Shown here piece by piece: positions 7,853 through 16,901 of a stretch of DNA of 64,000 nucleotides (position 1 is its first letter; each line of letters begins with the position of its first letter). Under the pieces are notes generated by a model that worked only from the letters and a program-made list of their open reading frames with translations, ran no database searches and had not been told where the DNA came from. A program made the translations under genes and the position numbers. Origin of the DNA: Streptomyces inusitatus (lineage in GTDB: Bacteria > Actinomycetota > Actinomycetes > Streptomycetales > Streptomycetaceae); NCBI RefSeq assembly GCF_014651115.1, contig NZ_BMWG01000023.1:48227-112226 (forward strand). The letters run 5' to 3'.

Positions 7853-9283
7853 GTGATCGCCCTCTCCCTCGCCGAGATCGCCGAAATCGTCGGCGGGCAG
7901 CCCCACGACATACCGGATCCCACGGTGCGCGTCACCGGCCCCGTGGTCACCGACTCCCGCGAGATCCGGCCGGGCGCGCTCTTCACCGCCTTCGCGGGCG
8001 AACGCGCCGACGGCCACGACTTCGCCGTGCGCGCGGTCGCCGACGGCGCGGTCGCCGTGCTGGCCACCCGCCCCGTCGGCGTGCCCGCGATCGTCGTCGA
8101 CGACGTCACCGCCGCCCTCGGGGCGCTCGCCCGCGAAGTGGTCGAACGCCTCGGTGCGACCACCGTCGCCCTCACCGGATCCGCCGGGAAGACCAGCACC
8201 AAGGACCTGATCGCACAGCTCCTGGAGCGCAAGGGCCCCACCGTCTACCCGGCGGGCAACCTCAACAACGAGATCGGACTGCCGCTCACCGCGCTGCGGG
8301 CCGACGAGAGCACCGAGCACCTCGTGCTGGAGATGGGCGCGCGCTACGTCGGCGACATCCGCTATCTCACCGGCCTGGTACCGCCGCGAATCGGCCTGGT
8401 CCTCAATGTCGGCACCGCCCACGTCGGCGAGTTCGGGAGCCGCGAGCGGATCGCCGAGGCCAAGGGCGAGATGGTCGAGGCCCTGCCCGAGGACGGCGTC
8501 GCGGTCCTCAACGCCGACGACCCCCTCGTACGCGCCATGGCCTCGCGCACCAAGGCCCGGGTGACCTACTTCGGCGAGTCCCCGGACGCCGACATCCGTG
8601 CCGAGAATGTCCGGCTCACCCAGCAAGGTCAGCCCGCCTTCACGCTTCACACCCCTACCGGGTGCGGCGATGTGACCATGCGGCTGTACGGTGAGCATCA
8701 CGTGTCGAACGCGCTCGCCGCGACCGCCGTCGCCCATGAGCTGGGCATGTCCGCCGACGAGATCGCCCTGGCGCTCTCCGAGGCCGGCACCCTCTCCCGC
8801 TGGCGCATGGAGGTCACCGAGCGTTCGGACGGCGTGACGATCGTCAACGACGCCTACAACGCGAACCCCGAGTCCATGAGGGCGGCGCTGCGCGCGCTGG
8901 CCGCCATGGGCCAGGGAGCGCAGTCCCGGGGGGGACGAACGTGGGCGGTGCTCGGCCTGATGGCCGAGCTCGGTGACGAAGCGCTCGCCGAGCACGACGC
9001 CGTCGGACGGCTCGCCGTCCGGCTCAACGTCAGCAAGCTCGTCGCAGTCGGGGGCAGGGAAGCGTCCTGGCTGCGACTGGGCGCATATAACGAGGGTTCG
9101 TGGGGTGAGGAGTCGGTGCACGTGTCCGACGCACGGGCGGCGATCGACCTGTTGCGCAGTGAACTGCGTCCGGGAGACGTCGTGCTGGTGAAGGCTTCGA
9201 GATCGGTGGGGCTCGAACAGGTCGCGCAGGCCCTGCTCGACGACACGAGCGCGCCTTCGGATGGGCGGGGTGCCGGCCGATGA
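7853..9283 (+). CDS. murF: UDP-MurNAc-tripeptide-D-Ala-D-Ala ligase MurF
   Basis: A 476-residue Mur ligase that adds D-Ala-D-Ala to complete the UDP-MurNAc-pentapeptide. The ATP-binding GSAGKTST loop is at residues 109-116. The LNNEIGLPLT segment and the NDAYNANPESM motif are characteristic of MurF. The GTG start comes 4 bp after murE, and the stop overlaps the mraY ATG, so translation is coupled along murE-murF-mraY. Confidence 0.95.
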   Translation: MIALSLAEIAEIVGGQPHDIPDPTVRVTGPVVTDSREIRPGALFTAFAGERADGHDFAVRAVADGAVAVLATRPVGVPAIVVDDVTAALGALAREVVERLGATTVALTGSAGKTSTKDLIAQLLERKGPTVYPAGNLNNEIGLPLTALRADESTEHLVLEMGARYVGDIRYLTGLVPPRIGLVLNVGTAHVGEFGSRERIAEAKGEMVEALPEDGVAVLNADDPLVRAMASRTKARVTYFGESPDADIRAENVRLTQQGQPAFTLHTPTGCGDVTMRLYGEHHVSNALAATAVAHELGMSADEIALALSEAGTLSRWRMEVTERSDGVTIVNDAYNANPESMRAALRALAAMGQGAQSRGGRTWAVLGLMAELGDEALAEHDAVGRLAVRLNVSKLVAVGGREASWLRLGAYNEGSWGEESVHVSDARAAIDLLRSELRPGDVVLVKASRSVGLEQVAQALLDDTSAPSDGRGAGR

Positions 9284-10350
9284 GGCAGATCCTCTTCGCG
9301 GGAGCCATCGGGCTCTTCCTGACGCTCATTGGCACGCCGCTGCTGATCAAACTCCTGGCCCGCAAGGGATACGGGCAGTTCATCCGGGACGACGGCCCGC
9401 GCACCCACGGCAGTAAGAAGGGCACGCCCACCATGGGCGGCATCTCCTTCATCCTCGCCACCCTGATCGCCTACGCGCTCGCCAAGGTGATCACTGGCGA
9501 GAAGCCGACCATCTCGGGGCTCCTGGTCCTCTTCCTGATGGCCGGCATGGGTGTGGTCGGCTTCCTGGACGACTACATCAAGATCGTCAAGCAGCGTTCG
9601 CTCGGTCTGCGGGCCAAGGCGAAGATGGCGGGACAGCTCATCGTCGGCATCGCCTTCGCGGTGCTGTCCCTCCAGTTCGCCGATCAGAGGGACCTCACTC
9701 CGGCCTCCACCAAACTGTCGTTCATCACGGACTTCGGCTGGTCGATCGGCCCGGTGCTCTTCGTGATCTGGGCGCTCTTCATGATTCTCGCCATGTCCAA
9801 CGGCGTGAATCTGACAGACGGTCTGGACGGCCTCGCCACCGGCGCGTCGGTGATGGTCTTCGGCGCGTACACCTTCATCGGCCTCTGGCAGTTCCAGGAG
9901 TCCTGCGCCAGCGCCGCCCAGCTGACCAACCCGGCGGCCTGTTTCGAGGTACGGGACCCCCTCGACCTCGCGGTGGTGGCCTCCGCCCTCATGGGAGCCT
10001 GCTTCGGCTTCCTCTGGTGGAACACCTCGCCCGCCAAGATCTTCATGGGCGACACCGGCTCGCTCGCCCTCGGCGGCGCGCTCGCCGGTCTGGCCATCTG
10101 CTCCCGCACCGAACTGCTGCTGGCGCTCCTCGGCGGACTCTTCGTCCTCATCACCATGTCCGTCGTGATCCAGGTCGGCTCCTTCAAGATGACCGGCAAG
10201 CGGGTCTTCCGCATGGCGCCGCTCCAGCACCACTTCGAACTCAAGGGGTGGTCCGAAGTCCTTGTGGTGGTCCGGTTCTGGATCATCCAGGGCATGTGCG
10301 TCATCGTGGGCCTGGGGCTCTTCTACGCGGGCTGGGCCGCGGCCAAGTAA
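9280..10350 (+). CDS. mraY: Phospho-MurNAc-pentapeptide transferase MraY
   Basis: A 356-residue polytopic membrane enzyme that transfers phospho-MurNAc-pentapeptide to undecaprenyl phosphate, forming lipid I. About ten hydrophobic segments are visible. Conserved acidic motifs include FLDDYIK (Asp97-Asp98), NLTDGLDGL and FMGDTGSLALGG. The APLQHHFE region and the Trp/Arg-rich end are typical. Length is normal. The ATG overlaps the murF stop. Confidence 0.96.
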   Translation: MRQILFAGAIGLFLTLIGTPLLIKLLARKGYGQFIRDDGPRTHGSKKGTPTMGGISFILATLIAYALAKVITGEKPTISGLLVLFLMAGMGVVGFLDDYIKIVKQRSLGLRAKAKMAGQLIVGIAFAVLSLQFADQRDLTPASTKLSFITDFGWSIGPVLFVIWALFMILAMSNGVNLTDGLDGLATGASVMVFGAYTFIGLWQFQESCASAAQLTNPAACFEVRDPLDLAVVASALMGACFGFLWWNTSPAKIFMGDTGSLALGGALAGLAICSRTELLLALLGGLFVLITMSVVIQVGSFKMTGKRVFRMAPLQHHFELKGWSEVLVVVRFWIIQGMCVIVGLGLFYAGWAAAK

Positions 10351-10388
10351 GCGGGAAGTGAGCGACGAGTGAGTACGGAGCGGTGCGA

Positions 10389-11819
10389 GTGAGTACGGAG
10401 CAGTGGCGGGGCAAGCGGGTCACCGTGGCCGGTCTCGGAGTCTCCGGGATCCCCGCGGCGAAGGTTCTGCACGGTCTGGGCGCGCTGGTCACCGTCGTCA
10501 ACGACGGCGACGACGAGCGCTCCCGGACCCAGGCGGCCGAGCTGCGGGCGCTGGGCGTCACGGTGCGCCTCGGCGACGGGGCCACCCTGCCCGAGGGCGC
10601 CGAACTCGTCGTCACCACCCCCGGCTGGCAGCCGGACAAGCCCCTCTTCAAGGCCGCCGCCGAGGCGGGCGTGGAGGTCTGGGGCGATGTGGAGCTGGCC
10701 TGGCGGCTCCGTGAGAGCCGCCCCGGCCGGACCCCGGCCCCCTGGCTCGCGGTCACCGGCACCAACGGCAAGACCACCACCGTGCGCATGCTCGCCGCGA
10801 TCCTTCAAGCGGCGGGCCTGCGCACGGCCGCCGTCGGCAACATCGGCGTCTCGCTGCTGGACGCCGTACTCGGCGACGAGGAGTACGACGTACTTGCCGT
10901 CGAACTCTCCAGCTACCAGCTCCACTGGTCGCCCTCGCTCCGCGCCCACTCCGCCGCCGTGCTCAACCTCGCGCCGGACCACATCGACTGGCACGGCTCC
11001 ATGGCGGCCTACACCGCCGACAAGGGCCGGGTCTACGAGGGCAACACCGTCGCCTGCGTCTACAACGCCGCCGACCCCGCCACCGAGGACCTGGTGCGCG
11101 AGGCCGACGTCGAGGAGGGCTGCCGGGCGATCGGCTTCACCCTCGGCACCCCCGGCCCCTCTCAGCTCGGCGTCGTGGACGGCATCCTGGTCGACCGCGC
11201 CTTCGTCGAGAACCGCCGGGAGCACGCCCAGGAGCTGGCCGAGGTCGCGGACGTCGACCCGCCGGCCCCGCACAACATCGCCAACGCCCTCGCGGCGGCG
11301 GCCCTGGCCCGCGCCTACGGCGTCCCCGCCGCGGCGGTCCGCGACGGGCTGCGCGCCTTCCGGCCCGATCCGCACCGGATCGAGAAGGTCGCCGACATCG
11401 CCGAGGTCGCCTACGTCGACGACTCCAAGGCCACCAACACCCACGCCGCCGAGGCCTCCCTCGCCGCCTACGACCCCATCGTGTGGATCGCGGGCGGACT
11501 CGCCAAGGGCGCGTCCTTCGACGAGCTGGTGCGGAAGTCGGCGAAGCGGCTCCGCGGGGCCGTGCTGATCGGCGCGGACCGTGCGCTGATCAGGGAAGCG
11601 CTCGCGCGACACGCCCCGCAGGTCCCGGTCGTGGACCTCGACCGGACCGACACTGGGGCGATGCCGGCGGCGGTCGCGGAGGCGGCCCGGCTCGCCCGGC
11701 CCGGGGACACGGTCCTGCTGGCCCCGGCCTGCGCCTCGATGGACATGTTCGTCAATTACAACAAGCGGGGCGAGGCGTTCGCGGAGGCCGTTCGCGCACT
11801 CGCCGACGAGCGCGCCTGA
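10389..11819 (+). CDS. murD: UDP-MurNAc-L-Ala D-glutamate ligase MurD
   Basis: A 476-residue Mur ligase adding D-glutamate to UDP-MurNAc-L-Ala. The ATP loop GTNGKTT is at 124-130, preceded by a Rossmann-like GLGVSGIPAA segment near the N-terminus. Start choice is uncertain: GTG occurs at 10383 and 10389, and a 15-bp direct repeat (10367-10381 and 10387-10401) duplicates the start region. I prefer 10389 because GGAG at 10377-10380 is then 8 nt away. A third GTG at 10369 in the first repeat is out of frame and quickly hits a stop. Follows mraY after a short gap. Confidence 0.93.
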   Translation: MSTEQWRGKRVTVAGLGVSGIPAAKVLHGLGALVTVVNDGDDERSRTQAAELRALGVTVRLGDGATLPEGAELVVTTPGWQPDKPLFKAAAEAGVEVWGDVELAWRLRESRPGRTPAPWLAVTGTNGKTTTVRMLAAILQAAGLRTAAVGNIGVSLLDAVLGDEEYDVLAVELSSYQLHWSPSLRAHSAAVLNLAPDHIDWHGSMAAYTADKGRVYEGNTVACVYNAADPATEDLVREADVEEGCRAIGFTLGTPGPSQLGVVDGILVDRAFVENRREHAQELAEVADVDPPAPHNIANALAAAALARAYGVPAAAVRDGLRAFRPDPHRIEKVADIAEVAYVDDSKATNTHAAEASLAAYDPIVWIAGGLAKGASFDELVRKSAKRLRGAVLIGADRALIREALARHAPQVPVVDLDRTDTGAMPAAVAEAARLARPGDTVLLAPACASMDMFVNYNKRGEAFAEAVRALADERA

Positions 11820-11909
11820 CCGGCCCCGTCCGCCACGCCGTGCCGGGCGCCCGGGGAACGGCCCCGGGACCCCGGCACACCTCGGGCACGACTGGAGGGG
11901 ACAGCGTCC

Positions 11910-13457
11910 ATGCCGGCCGATGACACCACCGCCGCCACGGGAGAGGGCCGTACCCGGTCCGCGTTCCCGGCTGCCCGCGCCGACAACACCGTACGGACAC
12001 CCGCCCGTACGGCACGGACACCCGCCCGTACCGCGCGGGAGCTGGCCGAACACCTCGCCGGGCGGGCCCGGGCCCTCGTCCCGGCTCCCGCCCTCGCGGG
12101 CATGGCCCCGGCCCCGGCGCACCGCCCCGGACTCGCTCTGCGCGCGGCGGGCCCGGCGCGCGGCGGCCGGGCCCCGGCCCGGGGCACGGGCCGCGCCCCC
12201 GCCTCCTCAGGACCGCCGCGCGGCCGCGGTCTGCGCCGGGCGTACGAACGGGTCCGCAGGGCCTGGGACCGCCCGCTGACCGCGTACTACGTCATCCTCG
12301 GCAGCGCGATGCTGATCACCGTGCTCGGGCTGGTGATGGTCTACTCCGCCTCGATGATCAAGGCGCTGTCGCTCTCCCTCCCCGGCTCCTACTTCTTCCG
12401 CAAGCAGTTCCTCGCCGCCGTCATCGGCACCGGACTGCTGCTGCTCGCCTCCCGGCTGCCCTCCCGGCTGCACCGCGCCCTGGCCTATCCGCTGCTGACG
12501 GTGACCGTCTTCCTGATGATCCTCGTCCAGATCCCCGGGATAGGGGAATCGGTCGGCGGCAACCAGAACTGGCTCTCCCTCGGCGGCCCCTTCCAGCTCC
12601 AGCCCAGCGAGTTCGGCAAACTCGCCCTGATCCTGTGGGGGGCGGACCTGCTCGCCCGCAAACAGGACAGAAGACTGCTGAACCAGTGGAAACACATGCT
12701 GGTCCCGCTCGTCCCGGTCGCCTTCATGCTCCTCGGCCTGATCATGCTCGGCGGCGACATGGGCACCGCGATCATCCTCACGGCCATCCTCTTCGGACTG
12801 CTCTGGCTCGCCGGAGCCCCCACCCGGCTCTTCGCCGGGGTGCTCTCCGTCGCTGCGCTGGTGGGCTTCATGCTCATCAGGACCAGCGAGAACCGGATGT
12901 CACGGCTGATGTGCGTCGGAGCCATCGATCTCGGTCCCAAGGGCGAATGCTGGCAGGCCGTCCATGGAATCTACGCTCTGGCCTCCGGCGGATGGTTTGG
13001 ATCCGGACTGGGTGCCAGTGTGGAAAAATGGGGTCAACTCCCCGAACCCCACACCGATTTCATCTTCGCCATCGCCGGTGAGGAACTGGGGTTGGCGGGG
13101 ACGCTGTCGGTGCTCGCCCTCTTCGCGGCTCTAGGCTATGCGGGTATCCGCGTGGCCGGACGCACGGAGGACCCCTTCGTGAGGTACGCGGCGGGAGGTG
13201 TGACCACCTGGATCATGGCCCAGGCCATGGTCAACATCGGTGCGGTGCTCGGTCTGCTGCCGATCGCCGGTGTGCCGCTCCCGCTGTTCTCCTACGGAGG
13301 GTCGGCCCTGCTGCCGTCCATGTTCGCGATCGGACTGCTGATCGCCTTCGCGCGAGAGGATCCCGCCGCGAAGGCGGCCCTGGCCATGCGGAGGCCAGGG
13401 GTGAGATGGAAGACGATGAGACGGCGCGTCAAGAAGCGTCCGTCCGGAGAGCGGTGA
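11910..13457 (+). CDS. ftsW: SEDS glycosyltransferase FtsW
   Basis: A 515-residue polytopic membrane protein of the SEDS family, the septal peptidoglycan polymerase working with FtsI. About ten hydrophobic helices start near residue 130. Family motifs visible include GGNQNWLSLGGPFQLQPSEF, LGGDMGTA and PLPLFSYGGSALL. The first 120 or so residues are a basic Arg/Pro/Ala-rich cytoplasmic extension with short repeats (RTPARTA), longer than in most FtsW proteins. ATG with a GGAGGGG ribosome-binding site. It sits between murD and murG, its standard place. Confidence 0.94.
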   Translation: MPADDTTAATGEGRTRSAFPAARADNTVRTPARTARTPARTARELAEHLAGRARALVPAPALAGMAPAPAHRPGLALRAAGPARGGRAPARGTGRAPASSGPPRGRGLRRAYERVRRAWDRPLTAYYVILGSAMLITVLGLVMVYSASMIKALSLSLPGSYFFRKQFLAAVIGTGLLLLASRLPSRLHRALAYPLLTVTVFLMILVQIPGIGESVGGNQNWLSLGGPFQLQPSEFGKLALILWGADLLARKQDRRLLNQWKHMLVPLVPVAFMLLGLIMLGGDMGTAIILTAILFGLLWLAGAPTRLFAGVLSVAALVGFMLIRTSENRMSRLMCVGAIDLGPKGECWQAVHGIYALASGGWFGSGLGASVEKWGQLPEPHTDFIFAIAGEELGLAGTLSVLALFAALGYAGIRVAGRTEDPFVRYAAGGVTTWIMAQAMVNIGAVLGLLPIAGVPLPLFSYGGSALLPSMFAIGLLIAFAREDPAAKAALAMRRPGVRWKTMRRRVKKRPSGER

Positions 13458-13463
13458 ATTTCG

Positions 13464-14558
13464 GTGCATGTCGTACTCGCCGGTGGGGGGACCGCCGGCC
13501 ACATCGAGCCCGCGCTCGCCCTCGCGGACGCCCTGCGCAGGCAGGACCCCACCGTGGGGATCACGGCCCTCGGCACGGAACGCGGACTGGAGACCAGACT
13601 CGTCCCCGAACGCGGCTACGAGCTGGCCCTCATCCCCGCCGTCCCACTGCCCCGCAAGCCGACCCCGGAGCTGATCACCGTCCCGGGACGGCTGCGCGGC
13701 ACCATCAAGGCCGCCGAGCAGATCCTGGAGCGCACCAAGGCGGACTGCGTCGTCGGCTTCGGCGGCTATGTGGCCCTGCCCGGCTATCTCGCCGCCAAGC
13801 GGCGCGGAGTGCCGATCGTGGTCCACGAGGCCAACGCCCGCCCCGGGCTCGCCAACAAGATCGGATCCCGGTACGCCGCCGGAGTGGCCGTCGCCACCCC
13901 CGACAGCAAGCTGCGCAACTCCCGCTACATCGGCATCCCGCTGCGCTACACCATCGCCACCCTCGACCGCGCCCGAGTGCGCCCCGAGGCGCGCGCCGCG
14001 TTCGGGCTCGACCCCAATCTGCCCACCCTGCTGGTCTCCGGCGGCTCCCAGGGAGCGCGCCGGCTCAATGAGGTCGTCCAGCAGGCCGCGCCCGCGCTCC
14101 AGCGCTCCGGCATCCAGATCCTGCACGCGGTCGGCCCCAAGAACGAACTGCCGCATGTGGACAACATGCCCGGAATGCCGCCGTACATCCCGGTACCGTA
14201 TGTGGACCGGATGGACCTCGCCTACGCGGCCGCCGACATGATGCTCTGCCGCGCGGGCGCGATGACCGTCGCCGAACTCTCCGCCGTCGGGCTGCCCGCC
14301 GCCTATGTCCCGCTGCCCATCGGCAACGGCGAACAGCGGCTCAACGCCCAGCCGGTGGTCAAGGCCGGCGGCGGACTGCTGGTCGACGACGCCGAACTGA
14401 CGCCCCAGTGGGTCCAGGCCAATGTCCTGCCGGTGCTCGCCGATCCGCACAGGCTGTACGAGATGTCCCGCGCGGCCGCCGAATTCGGCCGCAGGGACGC
14501 CGACGACCTGCTGGTCGGCATGGTGTACGAGGCGATCGCGGCACGCCGGCAGGCGTGA
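13464..14558 (+). CDS. murG: Lipid II synthase MurG
   Basis: A 364-residue GT-B glycosyltransferase that adds GlcNAc to lipid I, making lipid II at the inner face of the membrane. The N-terminal glycine-rich loop AGGGTAGHIEPA is at about 5-16. FGGYVALPGY, a second glycine loop SGGSQGARRLN, and the CRAGAMTVAEL donor-site motif follow. GTG start 6 bp after ftsW with GGAGAG upstream. murC, which often follows murG elsewhere, is absent here. Confidence 0.96.
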   Translation: MHVVLAGGGTAGHIEPALALADALRRQDPTVGITALGTERGLETRLVPERGYELALIPAVPLPRKPTPELITVPGRLRGTIKAAEQILERTKADCVVGFGGYVALPGYLAAKRRGVPIVVHEANARPGLANKIGSRYAAGVAVATPDSKLRNSRYIGIPLRYTIATLDRARVRPEARAAFGLDPNLPTLLVSGGSQGARRLNEVVQQAAPALQRSGIQILHAVGPKNELPHVDNMPGMPPYIPVPYVDRMDLAYAAADMMLCRAGAMTVAELSAVGLPAAYVPLPIGNGEQRLNAQPVVKAGGGLLVDDAELTPQWVQANVLPVLADPHRLYEMSRAAAEFGRRDADDLLVGMVYEAIAARRQA

Positions 14559-14564
14559 GGCGGC

Positions 14565-14589
14565 GCGGTCCGGGGGAGTCCCGGACCGC
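14565..14589 (+). terminator. Hairpin between murG and ftsQ
   Basis: A perfect 10-bp stem (14565-14574 with 14580-14589) and a 5-nt loop lie between the murG stop and the ftsQ ribosome-binding site. There is no T-run. It may attenuate or partly terminate transcription from the upstream cluster before ftsQ. Confidence 0.5.
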
Positions 14590-14619
14590 GGGGCGCCGCT
14601 GACGGAAGGAGACCGGAGC

Positions 14620-15429
14620 GTGGCCGGACCCACCACCGCCGAACGCGGGGCGCGCACCCCCTCACGCCGTCCGCGAGGGGCCTCCGGTCCGCCCTCCGGC
14701 GCATCGGACGGACGCCGCTTCCCGCGCCTTCCCGGCCGTCGCGTCCTGCTGATCGCCCTGGCGGTCGCGGCGCTCCTGGGGGGCGCGCTCTGGGCCCTCT
14801 ACGGGTCCTCCTGGCTGCGCGTGGAGCGGGTGCGGGTCACCGGCACGGACGTCCTGACGCACCGGCAGGTGACCGGGGCCGCCGGGGTGCCCATGGGCGC
14901 GCCGGTGGTCTCCGTCGACACGGACGGCATCGAGGACCGGCTGCGCACCCGGCTGCCCCGCGTCGACTCGGTGGAGGTGTCGCGGTCCTGGCCGAGCGGC
15001 GTCACCCTGCGGGTGACCGAGCGAAAGCCCGTGCTGCTCCTGGGGAAGGGCGAGCGGTTCATCGAAGTGGACGCCGGGGGCCATCGGTTCGCCACGGTGG
15101 ACAAAGCACCCAAAGGCATCCCGCTGCTCGAACTGGAGGTGGACGACTCCCCGAGTCTGCGCCGGTTCGACCTGGACCGGCTGACCGAGGAGGCGGTACG
15201 CGTCCGGAGCGAGCTGCCCGCGAAGGTCGCGGCGGACGCGCGTACCGTCGCGGTCCGTTCATACGACTACATTGTGGTGGAGTTGACCGGGAGGCGAACC
15301 GTTCTCTGGGGCAGCCCCGAGGACGGCGAGGCCAAGTCCCGGGCGCTCACCGCGCTGATGAAAGCCGCGCCGAAGGCCCGGCACTTCGATGTGAGCGCAC
15401 CCACCGCCCCTGCGGCGTCCGCGAGTTGA
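14620..15429 (+). CDS. ftsQ: Cell division protein FtsQ
   Basis: A 269-residue bitopic membrane protein of the divisome. A basic cytoplasmic N-terminus is followed by one transmembrane helix at about 43-63. A POTRA domain begins with WLRVERVRVTGTDVLTHRQV, then comes the FtsQ domain with the SWPSGVTLRVTERKP segment. It links early and late division proteins with FtsL and DivIC. GTG start with a GGAAGGAG ribosome-binding site. ftsZ follows after a 275-bp regulatory gap. Confidence 0.93.
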   Translation: MAGPTTAERGARTPSRRPRGASGPPSGASDGRRFPRLPGRRVLLIALAVAALLGGALWALYGSSWLRVERVRVTGTDVLTHRQVTGAAGVPMGAPVVSVDTDGIEDRLRTRLPRVDSVEVSRSWPSGVTLRVTERKPVLLLGKGERFIEVDAGGHRFATVDKAPKGIPLLELEVDDSPSLRRFDLDRLTEEAVRVRSELPAKVAADARTVAVRSYDYIVVELTGRRTVLWGSPEDGEAKSRALTALMKAAPKARHFDVSAPTAPAASAS

Positions 15430-15510
15430 CTCGCGAATGCCCTGGCCGGGGCCCTGGCTGGTCAGCGCAATGGCTGATCACATAGGGTGAAAAGAAAAAC
15501 GGGAGGTTCG

Positions 15511-15529
15511 GCGTGTTCGTTGAACACGC
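15511..15529. repeat. Inverted repeat upstream of ftsZ, first
   Basis: Arms GCGTGTTC and GAACACGC are perfectly complementary around GTT. It could be an operator for a dimeric regulator or a small RNA hairpin in a transcript from an upstream promoter. Confidence 0.6.
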
Positions 15530-15584
15530 GCCACTTGCCGACTTAGTGTCCTGTCCGGAGAGTCCAACGAACAGACACACTGGT

Positions 15585-15609
15585 AACCCTAAACTTCAAC
15601 GTTAGGGTT
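15585..15609. repeat. Inverted repeat upstream of ftsZ, second
   Basis: AACCCTAA (15585-15592) and TTAGGGTT (15602-15609) are perfectly complementary across 9 bp. It lies about 95 bp before the ftsZ start, near the expected promoter-proximal region. Confidence 0.6.
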
Positions 15610-15704
15610 CGGGTCGGCGTTTCGGACCGTCCCATCGGCATCCGTCGTCATGGCGCGCAGACCGCGCGGTGACGACACGTATCTCGAGGCGAGAGGCCTT
15701 CGAC

Positions 15705-16901
15705 GTGGCAGCACCGCAGAACTACCTCGCAGTCATCAAGGTCATCGGTGTCGGCGGCGGTGGTGTCAATGCCATCAACCGAATGATCGAGGTCGGCCTC
15801 AAGGGCGTCGAGTTCATCGCCATCAACACCGATGCTCAGGCACTGTTGATGAGCGACGCCGACGTCAAGCTCGACGTCGGCAGGGAACTCACCAGGGGCC
15901 TCGGCGCCGGAGCCAACCCGGCCGTCGGCCGCAAGGCGGCAGAGGACCACCGTGAGGAGATCGAGGAGGTCCTCAAGGGGGCCGACATGGTCTTCGTCAC
16001 CGCCGGAGAGGGCGGCGGCACCGGCACCGGCGGCGCGCCCGTCGTGGCCAACATCGCCCGCTCGCTGGGCGCGCTGACGATCGGCGTGGTCACCCGCCCG
16101 TTCACCTTCGAGGGCCGCCGTCGCGCCAACCAGGCGGAGGACGGCATCGCCGAGCTCCGCGAAGAGGTCGACACCCTCATCGTCATCCCCAACGACCGAC
16201 TGCTGTCCATCTCGGACCGCCAGGTCAGCGTGCTGGACGCGTTCAAGTCCGCCGACCAGGTGCTGCTCTCGGGCGTCCAGGGCATCACCGATCTGATCAC
16301 CACACCGGGTCTGATCAACCTCGACTTCGCCGACGTCAAGTCCGTGATGTCCGAGGCCGGATCCGCTCTCATGGGCATCGGCTCGGCCCGCGGCGACGAC
16401 CGCGCGGTGGCCGCCGCCGAGATGGCGATCTCCTCGCCGCTGCTGGAGGCGTCCATCGACGGGGCGCGCGGAGTGCTGCTCTCCATCTCGGGCGGCTCCG
16501 ACCTGGGGCTCTTCGAGATCAATGAGGCGGCCCAGCTGGTCAGCGAGGCGGCGCACCCCGAGGCCAACATCATCTTCGGTGCCGTCATCGACGACGCCCT
16601 CGGCGACGAGGTCAGGGTCACGGTCATCGCGGCCGGGTTCGACGGCGGACAGCCGCCGGCCCGCCGGGACACCGTCCTCGGCTCGGCCTCCGGCAAGCGC
16701 GAGGAGCCGCAGGCTCCGCCCGCCCGCGCCGAGAGCCCGCGCCAGACCGGCGGCCTCGGCACGGTGCCGGTCCGCGAGGAGCCCAAGCCCGAGCCCGCCC
16801 CGCTCTCGAACGACCACTCCTCGTCCGCCCAGGTTCCCCCGGCCCGTCCCTACGCGGACACCTCGGTCGAAGAGCTGGATGTACCGGACTTCTTGAAGTG
16901 A
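15705..16901 (+). CDS. ftsZ: Cell division GTPase FtsZ
   Basis: A 398-residue tubulin homologue that polymerises into the Z-ring and, in Streptomyces, ladders of rings in sporulating hyphae. The tubulin signature GGGTGTG is at 103-109. The N-terminal GVGGGGVNAINRM nucleotide loop and the T7 loop (NLDFADVKS) are present. A variable Pro/Glu-rich linker of about 75 residues leads to the conserved C-terminal peptide ending DVPDFLK, the SepF-binding tail. The frame opens earlier, but GTG 15705 has GAGAGG upstream and gives the standard N-terminus. The stop overlaps the pgeF GTG. Confidence 0.98.
   Translation: MAAPQNYLAVIKVIGVGGGGVNAINRMIEVGLKGVEFIAINTDAQALLMSDADVKLDVGRELTRGLGAGANPAVGRKAAEDHREEIEEVLKGADMVFVTAGEGGGTGTGGAPVVANIARSLGALTIGVVTRPFTFEGRRRANQAEDGIAELREEVDTLIVIPNDRLLSISDRQVSVLDAFKSADQVLLSGVQGITDLITTPGLINLDFADVKSVMSEAGSALMGIGSARGDDRAVAAAEMAISSPLLEASIDGARGVLLSISGGSDLGLFEINEAAQLVSEAAHPEANIIFGAVIDDALGDEVRVTVIAAGFDGGQPPARRDTVLGSASGKREEPQAPPARAESPRQTGGLGTVPVREEPKPEPAPLSNDHSSSAQVPPARPYADTSVEELDVPDFLK

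Larger units (their letters stand above)
15430..15704 (+). promoter_or_regulatory. ftsQ-ftsZ intergenic regulatory region
   Basis: This 275-bp gap is AT-richer than its surroundings. In S. coelicolor and S. griseus the equivalent region carries several ftsZ promoters, one induced during sporulation. Here it contains a perfect 8-bp inverted repeat with a 3-nt centre (15511-15529), a perfect 8-bp inverted repeat with a 9-nt centre (15585-15609), and a GACAC motif (15574-15578) matching the WhiA recognition sequence. A second GACAC lies at 15674-15678. I could not fix transcription start sites. Confidence 0.6.

Noticed and set aside
3904..8241. A 1445-codon open frame on the minus strand opposite ftsI, murE and murF
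   Set aside because: It is a shadow caused by extreme GC content; its translation is Gly/Val/Asp-rich low complexity without domains, and the plus-strand genes are certain.
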